Part shown: one piece after another, positions 1-7,038 of the stretch | Layout of the letters: every line of letters begins with the position of its first letter | Numbering within the stretch: position 1 is the stretch's first letter | Source of the DNA: JAQYVL01 sp964578935 | GTDB taxonomy: Bacteria > Desulfobacterota > Desulfobacteria > Desulfobacterales > SURF-7 | Assembly: GCA_964578935.1 (NCBI GenBank) | Contig: CAZOEW010000156.1 | Span: 1 to 8,882, forward strand | DNA: 8,882 nt | Direction of reading: 5' to 3' | Notes under the pieces: generated by a model | The model's database searches: none | What the model was told of the DNA's origin: nothing | Seen by the model: the letters and a program-made list of their open reading frames with translations, nothing else | Position numbers and translations under genes: made by a program

Positions 1-499
1 CAAAACCGGCAAGAACCGCGGTTTCATTTGTTTCTCCGATCTCAAGGGTCAGGGGATCGGAAATCATCTCGGATTGATATTGGCCGAACGGAACATACAT
101 CTTACCCGCCTTCAGATAAAACGGCATTTTTTGCCTATTTTCAATGGTAATGAACCCCTCGTCAACATTAAAATCAGTTCCATCTTCTTCGTAAAGAAAA
201 ACCAGATTTCCTGTAACCCACTCATTAATGAAAGCTTCTATTCCAAGTGCCGCGGTGGATAGTGCAATATCACTTGAATTTTCGTCATCAAACCCTTCTT
301 CCATCGCGGCCTCAATTTCAATCAAGCCGCAGATGGCAACCTTGTCCAGAAGTTCCGCTGATTTTTCCCCAGGCGCTTTTTCAGGGCTTTCATGGATATC
401 CTGATAAGCGGCTTCATCTCTGTTTTCCGCGTATGAAAAGGAAATCAACCCGAAAACACACATAAGCAGGAAAAAATACCGTATCACTCTGTTTTTCAT
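1..499 (-). CDS. LbtU-like siderophore/metallophore outer-membrane porin, N-terminal part
   Basis: The gene is cut by the left edge, so only the first 166 residues are present. The start is well supported: AAGGAGG at 508-514 lies 8 nt before the ATG. Residues 1-24 form a signal peptide (positive MKNRVIR, hydrophobic core, SYA before the likely cut). A short charged stretch follows, then LLDKVAICGLIEIEAA and a run of alternating strands with motifs such as FLYEEDGTDFNVDEG, KAGKMYVPFGQY and ISDPLTLEIGET. From memory these match the LbtU family of siderophore porins, which form an outer-membrane beta barrel; Legionella LbtU takes up legiobactin. Complete members are a few hundred residues, so well over half the barrel is probably missing. 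The gene follows the DUF4198 gene after 18 bp and is almost certainly co-transcribed with it. The substrate cannot be read from the sequence. Another porin-like barrel is the main alternative. Confidence 0.75.
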   Translation of the reverse strand, partial: MKNRVIRYFFLLMCVFGLISFSYAENRDEAAYQDIHESPEKAPGEKSAELLDKVAICGLIEIEAAMEEGFDDENSSDIALSTAALGIEAFINEWVTGNLVFLYEEDGTDFNVDEGFITIENRQKMPFYLKAGKMYVPFGQYQSEMISDPLTLEIGETNETAVLAGF

Positions 500-517
500 C
501 GGAAAAACCTCCTTATG

Positions 518-1288
518 TTATTTCCATTCGTGAAATTGAACCCATATCACAGCGCCCAGTTCCACCTCTTTTGCCTGACCGTCCTTTTTCAGTTTTTCGT
601 CAGCTGTATTTAAAGCCGCAAAACCCCACCAACCTTTATGGGGCGTCGCATAGGCAAAAACACCATTTTGATCCGCCTTAATGGTTTGCGTAATCATATA
701 ATCAGTCGGAGCGATTGCTTTTTGATTTTCATTGTAATATTCCACTTCCACTTCGGCATAAGGCACCGGCTTCCCATAAAGCTTGACAATCCCCTGAAAA
801 ACATTTCCGGCATAAAGGCCAAACGGCTTTGACAGGGGAACAATCTCGGTTTTTAGCCCGATCTCTGAATCCCATCCCTCATCATCTCCAAACGCGGCAA
901 CGACCGTTTTTGTATAATGAACGATAAAACAGTCTTCGGCTGGTTCCCAGTAGGGTGCGGGTTCCATATAAAAAATATAGACACCGGGCCGCTGGACCTT
1001 GTAATCAACTCGCCAGGCCGGATGGTCCATAATCCGCGTCTTTTCCAATTTCCCGAGAAGATCCTGTTTTTCCCCATTTACAGACACTCCAAAACCATTG
1101 GGTTTTGCCAGATCCATCCCGACCATTTCAAAGGGATGGGAAAAGGAAAGATTCAACCGTACATTCCTGCTGTCTTCCTGCATGACCATGGAGTCCGACG
1201 GTATTACCATTCCAAAATGGGCGATTGCAGGAATCGAGAAAAGGACAACCATCACAAAAGAAAAAAAAGAGATCACCATTCGTTTCAT
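518..1288 (-). CDS. DUF4198 family secreted protein, possible metal-uptake accessory
   Basis: This 256-residue protein resembles the DUF4198 family (COG5266, described as a periplasmic component linked to Co/Ni transport); a role in metal uptake is inferred from family and context, not shown. I chose the ATG at 1288 because GGGGGAGGG (1293-1301) lies just upstream and residues 1-23 then form a clean signal peptide ending AIA. A longer frame from 1333 adds 15 residues, but that start lies in the loop of a terminator-like hairpin. The mature protein would begin with His-Phe-Gly, so its N-terminal histidine could bind a metal. Family-like features include RPGVYIFYMEPAPYWEPAED (about 100-120), a carboxypeptidase-regulatory-like segment with GKPVPYAEVEVEYYN (about 178-192), HKGWWGFAALN (about 219-229) and a C-terminal GAVIWVQFHEW. 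It is the first gene of a two-gene unit with the porin downstream. Confidence 0.75.
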   Translation of the reverse strand: MKRMVISFFSFVMVVLFSIPAIAHFGMVIPSDSMVMQEDSRNVRLNLSFSHPFEMVGMDLAKPNGFGVSVNGEKQDLLGKLEKTRIMDHPAWRVDYKVQRPGVYIFYMEPAPYWEPAEDCFIVHYTKTVVAAFGDDEGWDSEIGLKTEIVPLSKPFGLYAGNVFQGIVKLYGKPVPYAEVEVEYYNENQKAIAPTDYMITQTIKADQNGVFAYATPHKGWWGFAALNTADEKLKKDGQAKEVELGAVIWVQFHEWK

Positions 1289-1301
1289 AAAACCCTCCCC
1301 C

Positions 1302-1353
1302 AAAAAAAAACCACGAAACAACAGCACCTTCATAGCGCCATTACCCTTCGTGG
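1302..1353 (-). terminator. Terminator-like hairpin plus U9 in the DUF4198 leader (candidate attenuator)
   Basis: Read on the minus strand, CCACGAA (1353-1347) pairs perfectly with TTCGTGG (1317-1311). Inside it, eight further pairs (1342-1335 with 1320-1327, three of them G-U) close a 7-nt loop. The stem is followed at once by nine T residues (1310-1302) and then by the GGGGGAGGG ribosome binding site. The shape is that of an intrinsic terminator. It cannot simply end an upstream unit unless the DUF4198 promoter lies in the few bases after it, so conditional termination in the leader is the better reading. I found no obvious antiterminator arm and recognise no known riboswitch. It could also block leftward read-through from ftsY. 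Confidence 0.55.
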
Positions 1354-1418
1354 TATCGGTTGTAAAAAAATTTTAAAAATAAAAAACCGGGGGCTTCATG
1401 CTCCGTATTCTGAAAACG

Positions 1419-1447
1419 ACCGTACATGGAAAAACGATCCTAGTCAA
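1419..1447 (-). promoter_or_regulatory. Candidate leftward promoter for the DUF4198-porin unit
   Basis: TTGACT on the minus strand (1447-1442) matches a -35 box at five of six positions. After 17 bp comes TACGGT (1424-1419), a poor -10 box matching at three of six. Transcription would begin near 1412 and give a leader of roughly 120 nt that contains the whole hairpin. The weak -10 and the repeats directly upstream would fit a promoter that needs an activator. Other starts in the region cannot be excluded. Confidence 0.25.
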
Positions 1448-1450
1448 TGC

Positions 1451-1479
1451 AAAGTTTCTATAAGATTCATGAAAGTTTC
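1451..1479 (-). repeat. Paired GAAACTTT repeats upstream of the leftward -35 box
   Basis: The octamer GAAACTTT (minus strand) occurs at 1458-1451 and again at 1479-1472. The copies are 21 bp apart, close to two helical turns, so both would present the same face. The nearer copy lies 3 bp upstream of the candidate TTGACT box. This is a typical position for an activator binding to tandem sites. The regulator is unknown. Confidence 0.3.
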
Positions 1480-1514
1480 GGTAAAAATCCATCGTTGAAA
1501 TATATTTTCGATGT

Positions 1515-1529
1515 TATCAAAACATGATA
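1515..1529. promoter_or_regulatory. Palindrome TATCA-N5-TGATA, candidate operator
   Basis: TATCA (1515-1519) and TGATA (1525-1529) form a perfect inverted repeat with a 5-bp spacer. It lies between the divergent DUF4198 and acylphosphatase genes and overlaps the candidate extended -10 box of the latter, so a bound protein could repress that promoter. In AT-rich intergenic DNA a dyad this short can arise by chance. Confidence 0.25.
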
Positions 1530-1533
1530 TATT
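1525..1533 (+). promoter_or_regulatory. Candidate extended -10 box for the acylphosphatase gene
   Basis: TGATATATT fits the TG-N-TATAAT extended -10 pattern with one mismatch. No good -35 box lies 16-18 bp upstream, which extended -10 promoters can tolerate. The start would be near 1540, giving a leader of about 95 nt before the ATG at 1634. Confidence 0.25.
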
Positions 1534-1540
1534 GTTTCAT

Positions 1541-1558
1541 GACATCAATATCGATGTC
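1541..1558. promoter_or_regulatory. Palindrome GACATC-N6-GATGTC, candidate operator
   Basis: GACATC (1541-1546) and GATGTC (1553-1558) are perfect 6-bp inverted arms around AATATC. The site lies immediately downstream of the candidate acylphosphatase -10 box, where a bound protein would block initiation. As RNA it would make only a weak hairpin, so a protein site is the more natural reading. The regulator is unknown. Confidence 0.3.
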
Positions 1559-1633
1559 CTCCTTGATCTTAACCGGAACGAATGGTTTTAAAGCCACGTT
1601 TATTTGTTTGAAACGATAATAGAGAGGCGCGTC

Positions 1634-1915
1634 ATGACGGAAAAAATTTGTGTTCGGGCCATTATTTCCGGCCGGGTCCAGGGTGTTTTTTTTCGGATGG
1701 AGACCCGCAAGGCCGCGCAGCGGATCGGTGTTTTCGGATGGGTAAAAAATAGACAGGACGGGACGGTTGAAGCGCTCTTTGAAGGAGAAAAAGAACGTGT
1801 GAATTCGATTCTGGAGTGGTGCCGAAAAGGCCCGCCATTGTCAGAGGTTGAAAAGGTCAGCCTGATCCGGGAGGAATATACCGGAAACCATAACAGCTTT
1901 GATATAACCTATTAG
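1634..1915 (+). CDS. acyP: Acylphosphatase
   Basis: This 93-residue protein hydrolyses acyl phosphates, such as acetyl phosphate or 1,3-bisphosphoglycerate, to a carboxylate and phosphate in the cytoplasm. Its length and fold signature are standard for the family. The phosphate-binding loop GRVQGVFFR spans residues 13-21 with the catalytic Arg21, and the second signature GWVKNRQDGTVEALFEG spans 35-51 with the catalytic Asn39. I prefer the ATG at 1634 over one 30 bp upstream because GAGAGG sits 6 nt before it and the protein then begins with the usual first beta strand. The gene is divergent from the DUF4198 gene and convergent with ftsY, so it is probably transcribed alone. Its in vivo substrate cannot be deduced here. 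Confidence 0.93.
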   Translation: MTEKICVRAIISGRVQGVFFRMETRKAAQRIGVFGWVKNRQDGTVEALFEGEKERVNSILEWCRKGPPLSEVEKVSLIREEYTGNHNSFDITY

Positions 1916-1922
1916 AATCGAA

Positions 1923-3194
1923 TTAAAACAAAGCGTCAACGAACCGATCCGGATCGAACTCCTGCAGATCGTCAAGCTTCTCTCCGACTCCGATATATTC
2001 AAGGGGAATGTTTAACTCATCACAGATCGCGATTACAATCCCTCCTTTTGCTGTTCCATCGAGTTTGGTCAGCGCAATGCTGGTAAGTCCCAGCGCTTCA
2101 TGAAACATTTTTGCCTGGATCAATGCGTTCTGTCCGGTTGTCGCGTCAAGTATCATCAGAATCTCATGAGGAGCATCAGGTATTTTTTTTGCAATGGTCC
2201 GCCTGATTTTCTTCAGTTCTTCCATCAGATTCAACTTGGTATGAAGCCTTCCTGCCGTGTCGACAAGAACCACGTCAATGCCTCTTGCAATCGCGGCTTC
2301 TACCCCGTCATATGCCACGGAAGCGGGGTCTGCGCCATCTCGGTGTTTTACGATTTGAGCACCGGACTTCTCAGCCCAAATGGCAAGCTGCTCACCGGCC
2401 GCGGCTCTGAATGTGTCTGCCGCGACAATCAATACCTTCAGGCCTTCCTTCTTGAAACGAGCGGACAGCTTTCCAATGGTCGTGGTCTTGCCGACTCCGT
2501 TCACCCCGACCACCATGATAATTCTGGGTACAGGCTGTTCCTTTTTTTCTGCCGGGACATCTGCGTTTTTGATTAAAGACAGGATCTCCGTTTTCAGAGC
2601 GCGCTTTAATCCTTCTGCATCTGAGATACCAGAAGCTTTCTCCGAAATCTTCTGTACAAGACTCATCGTGGTCTGCACACCAATATCGGAAGTGATCAAC
2701 AGTTCTTCGATTTCTTCCATCAGGTCATCATCGATCTTTTGAGCACTGGAAAAAATTCTATCCAGACCACCCGTGAATGTATTCCGTGTTTTGGACAGAC
2801 CGCTTTTTAAACGTGAGAAAAACCCTTCCGGCTCGGGTTCAGTGGCAATCTCTTCAACCTGTTCGAAAGCCTTTGTTTCATCAATTTCAAGCAGTCCGGC
2901 CTCATCCGCATCCGGAGATTCAACTTCCCGAATCTCTCCGGCCTCTTCAAAATCTTCCGTTTCAAGGAGAGCTTCCGGAACCCGGTCTGATTCTTCGATC
3001 TTCTCATGGTGGTCTGCCGCCTCAATTTTTTTTCGTTTTACCGAAAATTTGCTGATCTGCATTACCAGGAAAAGAAGAATAAAAAATCCGGCAACCGCCC
3101 ACAGAATTTCCGGCGGAGTCTCTTTTAAATAATCATTCAAATTCTCCAATATCGAATTAACGTATTGAATTGCCTGCTCAAGTATCTGCTCCAT
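1923..3194 (-). CDS. ftsY: FtsY, signal recognition particle receptor GTPase
   Basis: FtsY is the membrane receptor that docks ribosome-SRP complexes and, with Ffh, hydrolyses GTP to pass nascent chains to the Sec translocon. The 423-residue protein starts with a predicted membrane segment (about 30-47, ILWAVAGFFILLFLV) and a Glu/Asp-rich A region (about 57-123). The four-helix N domain then starts near GFFSRLKSGLSKTR (124). The G domain shows G1 GVNGVGKTTTIGKLS (230-244), G2 DTFRAAA (260-266), G3 DTAGR (312-316), G4 TKLDG (376-380) and the closing motif GVGEKLDDLQEFD (402-414). The start at 3194 has AAGGGA (3201-3206) 6 nt upstream; the longer frame from 3263 has no ribosome binding site and would begin about 9 nt after the candidate promoter start. 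The gene lies downstream of smc on the same strand, a known pairing. Confidence 0.96.
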   Translation of the reverse strand: MEQILEQAIQYVNSILENLNDYLKETPPEILWAVAGFFILLFLVMQISKFSVKRKKIEAADHHEKIEESDRVPEALLETEDFEEAGEIREVESPDADEAGLLEIDETKAFEQVEEIATEPEPEGFFSRLKSGLSKTRNTFTGGLDRIFSSAQKIDDDLMEEIEELLITSDIGVQTTMSLVQKISEKASGISDAEGLKRALKTEILSLIKNADVPAEKKEQPVPRIIMVVGVNGVGKTTTIGKLSARFKKEGLKVLIVAADTFRAAAGEQLAIWAEKSGAQIVKHRDGADPASVAYDGVEAAIARGIDVVLVDTAGRLHTKLNLMEELKKIRRTIAKKIPDAPHEILMILDATTGQNALIQAKMFHEALGLTSIALTKLDGTAKGGIVIAICDELNIPLEYIGVGEKLDDLQEFDPDRFVDALF

Positions 3195-3278
3195 CAGCAT
3201 TCCCTTATTATCGGTAACGGACAAAAATAAACAAAGCATCCAGACAAAAAAACAAAGCCCCATCGAATATCTGATCGC

Positions 3279-3307
3279 TTTATGATAAATTTATTGTTTT
3301 TTGTAAA
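3279..3307 (-). promoter_or_regulatory. Candidate promoter for ftsY between smc and ftsY
   Basis: On the minus strand TTTACA (3307-3302, five of six to consensus) is followed after 17 bp by CATAAA (3284-3279, four of six). The start would be near 3272, about 78 nt before the chosen ftsY ATG. This would let ftsY be expressed separately from smc. The surrounding DNA is AT-rich, so chance matches are likely. Confidence 0.35.
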
Positions 3308-3339
3308 GAATTAACTTGGTAAAACGGAATGCAGAGTGA

Positions 3340-6300
3340 TCAGTTCGCCCGGTCAAAATTGACCGAAACAATCTTGGAAATCCCCTTCTGCTCCATGGTT
3401 ACTCCAAACAGGGTGTCGGCAAACTCCATTGTCCGCTTATTGTGCGTAATCATAACGATCTGGGACTGATCGCCGATAATCTTGACAAGTTCATTAAACC
3501 GCTCGACATTTGCTTCATCCAGCGGTGCGTCAATTTCATCCATCAAGCAGAATGCGGCTGGTTTAATCAAAAATATAGAAAAAATAAAGGCGATCGCTGA
3601 AAGCGCTTTTTCACCGCCGGAGAGAAGACTCAATCGGGTAAGTTTTTTACCGGGCGGATGAATCATGAACTCCACACCGGTTTCAAGCGGTTTGTCAGGC
3701 TCCGTCAACACGAGTTTTGCCGAACCGCCATTAAAAAGTTTCGGAAAAACCTCTTCCAGTTTTTCATTTATTTTTTCGAATGTCTGCATAAACCGATCCT
3801 GGGTAATCCGGTTTATTTTTCGGATCACTTTCTGCAGGTCATCGAGCGCCTTTACCAGATCTTCCTGTTGCGTTGAAAGGAATTCAAAACGGGCTTTCAG
3901 CTCCTCATATTCATTGATAGCGCCCAGGTTTACATCGCCGATTCTTTCAATTTTTTCCCTGTACCCGGAAAGCTTTGTTTCCATTTCTTCAATGGACATC
4001 TCGTTTTTTTCAAAGGTCTCTTTCATCTCCAGCCTGAAATCAGCCAGGGAGTGGTGATACCTCTCTTCCAGACGGCCGGCAATGTTTTCCTGTTTGATGC
4101 GCCTCTGGGACTGCTCCAGTTCAAGATAGCGGGTCTTTTCGAAAATCTCTTCCCGTTTGTTCTTTATCTCGGAAATAGAATTGTCACTTTCCTGGAGCTT
4201 TTCATCAATATCCTTGTAATCCGCCTCATTTTTTTCAAGCTCTTTTTCCAGAGCCCTGTATTCCTCATACATGCCGGGAAGTATCTGGCCATACTTCTCG
4301 ATCTCCTCCATACTGCCGATCTTCTTTTTCTTTTTCAGATCGATCTCCTGGGACAATTGTTCATACCTTCTGATACCATCATCCTGAAATTCTTTGAGCC
4401 GCTTCAGGGTATGGCTGCTGTTGTCATATTTCGCCTGGAGTGACGTAAGGTTGAGCTTGATATCCAACACGCGCTGATTGTGTTCATTCAGGCTTTGAGA
4501 AACGGATTCGATCTTCTCCGTCAATTCCACAACACCATCCTGTGCCGTCTTTACCTCCTGCTCAATCCTGGCAAGAGACTGATTATAACGAACCATTTCA
4601 TCATCAAGATCACTTTCCTCTCCCAGAAGCTGTTCCTGCTCAAGACGAATAATCTCAAGATGACGTTTCGCATGCTTGAGATCTTCGCTTACCTTGTACA
4701 GTGATTTCTCCGCCTCTGTCTCATCGCGGACAGCGCTGTTTTTTTCCTCTATAAGTTTTTGCAGACTGATTTCATACTTGCGCAAGGAGGATTCCAGCTC
4801 TGTCTGCTCCTGCCCGGCCTTTTCCAAAAGCTGATCCAGTTCCGCAATCCTTTTTTCCAGAGTCTTTATTTCCTGTTTCTTGGCCAGAATTCCGGAAAGC
4901 TTGTCCTGACTTCCACCGATCATGATCCCCTGATGTAAAATCATATCGCCATTTTTACTGACAATGGTTTGCGGCCCGGCTCCGTTGCTGCTGTTCCATG
5001 CCGATATGGCATCTGAAATAGTCTCCGTTACGATAACATGCCCCAGCAGCGCTTCCGCTATTGTTTCATATCCTTCTTTGATATTGGTATACCGCAGCAA
5101 ATGCCTGTCCGTACCAGACGCTTTCCCGGAACCTCCGTTCAGATTTTTTACGGTTGAAATGGGTATAAATCCACTCCGCCCCGCCCCGCTCTCCTGGAGA
5201 TAATCAATTGAATTAACTCCTGCCTGCTGGTCCTCCACGATAATATATTGCAGAGACTCTCCCAGAACAGCTTCCACCGCGACTTCATATCCTGATTTCG
5301 GCGAAATGATGTCTGCTGTCAGACCCAGTATTCCATTTGGTTTTGCGCCATCTGAAACAGCCTCCGCAGCCTCGTCCTTCTTCATGATGGCCCTGACGCC
5401 ATCTTTGTACCATTCATAGTTTTTGTCCATTTTCACAAGGGTGGAGTATCTGGACTTAACCTTGCTCTGATCGATCTCCAGCGTCTGAACCTGTTTAATC
5501 TGGGCAGCAAGAGCGCGATTTTTTTCTGTGAGAGACGCCTCTGATTCACGGATGTTTTCGGAAAGCCTCCCTATTTCTTTTCTGAATTTTTCAAGCTCAC
5601 CCGCAGCTTCCTTTTCCATTTTTTCCAGTTCGGTTACCTTTTGGCCGGCCTGAAGCTCTTCCTCATCCATTCTTTTCAGACGTCGATTCAGGTTCTCTTT
5701 ATTATTGAATGCGTTCTGATAGGTATTTTTATATCTGGCTTCATCTGCCACGAGATTCATGAGACGCTTCTTTTCTTTCTCAAGTTCCTGATGCATGGAT
5801 GCCAGGTGATCCCGAATCTTTTCAAATGAACTGTTTTCATCGGCAAGAATCGTTTTATCCTGTTCGATTTTACGGATCAGATTGTTAATTTCATCCTGAA
5901 CTTCGACGACTTCTTTTCCGATCTGTTCGTTCTTTTTCTCAAGATCTATCCGCGCTTCTTCAAGTCCGACGATCTCAATTTTGTAAGTTTCCGCATCCTT
6001 CTTAAGATAGGTCAAATCGTTTTCGATCTTATCTGTTTTACGCTGTACTTCGAACTTGCGTGATTTCTGGGATGCAATCTCCTGGCTTTTCTGGGCCCGC
6101 TCAAATTTAATCTTTTCAATCGCGGCGTCTATTGCGTTCAGCTGCGCCTCGTGCCCGATATTCGTATCTTTCAATTCTTTTAACAGCCGATCGGTTTCTT
6201 CAATCTGGCCGGTATATTCATCATAGTAATAAACAGCGGTCAGCACCTCCAATTCTTTCATGTGATCCCGGAAAATTTTGTATCTCTCCGCTTTTTTGGC

Positions 6301-6933
6301 CTGCCGTTTCAGACCGTCCATCTGGCGTTTGACTTCCGCGATGATATCACTGACCCGAAGCAGATTCTGGTTGGTGGCATGCACTTTCCGAAGCGCTTCA
6401 TTCTTGCGGTTTTTATATCGTATTACTCCAGCGGCCTCATCGATAAAAGCACGTCTCTCTTCAGGCCCCGCATCGGTAATGGCCCCGATATTTCCCTGCT
6501 GAATGACTGCGTATGATCTTGCCCCCATCCCGCTGCCCCAGAAAATATTATGAATATCCTTCAATCGACATGGCTGCTTGTTTAAAAAATAAGCCCTTTC
6601 ACCTGAGCGGTACTGACGGCGGGTGATCATAATTTCTGAAAAATCCTTCAGTTCCTCCGGTGCTGATCCATTATCATTCAAAAGCGTAAGCGACACCTCG
6701 GCCATATTGAGAGGCGCCTTGCCGCGTGAACCGGAAAAAATAATATCCTCCATGGATTTCCCACGGAGCTGTTTTACACTCTGCTCGCCCATCACCCATT
6801 TCAGCGCATCCAGAATATTGCTTTTCCCGCATCCATTCGGACCGACGACTGCTGAAATCCCGGCAGGAAAACTTATCGTCGATTTATCAAGAAATGATTT
6901 AAATCCTGATATCTCAAGTTTTTTAAGTTTCAT
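3340..6933 (-). CDS. smc: Chromosome segregation ATPase SMC
   Basis: SMC is the core of the bacterial condensin-like Smc-ScpAB complex; as an ATP-driven dimer it loops and compacts DNA and helps separate replicated origins. The protein has 1197 residues, typical for the family. The N-terminal head carries Walker A GPNGCGKSN (31-39) and the Q-loop region SYAVIQQGNI (140-149). A long charged coiled coil follows, then a hinge (about 530-675, from NGILGLTAD to IMIGGS), then the returning coil. The C-terminal head has the ABC signature LSGGEK (about 1103-1108) and Walker B FCLMDEIDAPLD (about 1125-1137). All ATPase motifs look intact. The start at 6933 has GGGGA about 9 nt upstream, a slightly long spacing. 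ftsY follows on the same strand. scpA and scpB are not in this window. Confidence 0.97.
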   Translation of the reverse strand: MKLKKLEISGFKSFLDKSTISFPAGISAVVGPNGCGKSNILDALKWVMGEQSVKQLRGKSMEDIIFSGSRGKAPLNMAEVSLTLLNDNGSAPEELKDFSEIMITRRQYRSGERAYFLNKQPCRLKDIHNIFWGSGMGARSYAVIQQGNIGAITDAGPEERRAFIDEAAGVIRYKNRKNEALRKVHATNQNLLRVSDIIAEVKRQMDGLKRQAKKAERYKIFRDHMKELEVLTAVYYYDEYTGQIEETDRLLKELKDTNIGHEAQLNAIDAAIEKIKFERAQKSQEIASQKSRKFEVQRKTDKIENDLTYLKKDAETYKIEIVGLEEARIDLEKKNEQIGKEVVEVQDEINNLIRKIEQDKTILADENSSFEKIRDHLASMHQELEKEKKRLMNLVADEARYKNTYQNAFNNKENLNRRLKRMDEEELQAGQKVTELEKMEKEAAGELEKFRKEIGRLSENIRESEASLTEKNRALAAQIKQVQTLEIDQSKVKSRYSTLVKMDKNYEWYKDGVRAIMKKDEAAEAVSDGAKPNGILGLTADIISPKSGYEVAVEAVLGESLQYIIVEDQQAGVNSIDYLQESGAGRSGFIPISTVKNLNGGSGKASGTDRHLLRYTNIKEGYETIAEALLGHVIVTETISDAISAWNSSNGAGPQTIVSKNGDMILHQGIMIGGSQDKLSGILAKKQEIKTLEKRIAELDQLLEKAGQEQTELESSLRKYEISLQKLIEEKNSAVRDETEAEKSLYKVSEDLKHAKRHLEIIRLEQEQLLGEESDLDDEMVRYNQSLARIEQEVKTAQDGVVELTEKIESVSQSLNEHNQRVLDIKLNLTSLQAKYDNSSHTLKRLKEFQDDGIRRYEQLSQEIDLKKKKKIGSMEEIEKYGQILPGMYEEYRALEKELEKNEADYKDIDEKLQESDNSISEIKNKREEIFEKTRYLELEQSQRRIKQENIAGRLEERYHHSLADFRLEMKETFEKNEMSIEEMETKLSGYREKIERIGDVNLGAINEYEELKARFEFLSTQQEDLVKALDDLQKVIRKINRITQDRFMQTFEKINEKLEEVFPKLFNGGSAKLVLTEPDKPLETGVEFMIHPPGKKLTRLSLLSGGEKALSAIAFIFSIFLIKPAAFCLMDEIDAPLDEANVERFNELVKIIGDQSQIVMITHNKRTMEFADTLFGVTMEQKGISKIVSVNFDRAN

Positions 6934-7003
6934 ACTTCAAGATCCCCGTTATAATCTGTCGAATGATACAATGCTTCTCTTCAGGTGAAACATTTGTTTC
7001 TGC

Positions 7004-7038
7004 ATCCAACAGGCGCTGTTGTGAAAATAGATCCAACA
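7004..7038. repeat. CAACA/TGTTG half-site cluster upstream of smc
   Basis: ATCCAACA occurs at 7004-7011 and 7031-7038, a 27-bp period. Between them, CAACAG (7007-7012) and CTGTTG (7016-7021) form a perfect inverted repeat around GCG. That makes three related half-sites in 35 bp, located about 70-105 bp ahead of the smc start codon. The arrangement suggests a protein-binding site, but the regulator is unknown and the arms are short. Confidence 0.3.

Noticed and set aside
1286..1333. Longer start for the DUF4198 protein at 1333
   Set aside because: The ATG lies in the loop of the terminator-like hairpin and would place 15 extra residues before a clean signal peptide; the ATG at 1288 has the adjacent G-rich ribosome binding site.
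917..1498. A 193-residue plus-strand open frame opposite the DUF4198 gene and its leader
   Set aside because: It is antisense to a gene with a signal peptide, ribosome binding site and family motifs; its own translation is rich in His, Arg and Lys without recognisable domains.
2773..3132. Ser-rich plus-strand open frame
   Set aside because: It is the complement of the acidic, Glu/Asp-rich linker of FtsY, where GAA/GAT codons leave the reverse strand free of stops and rich in serine; no ribosome binding site or domain.
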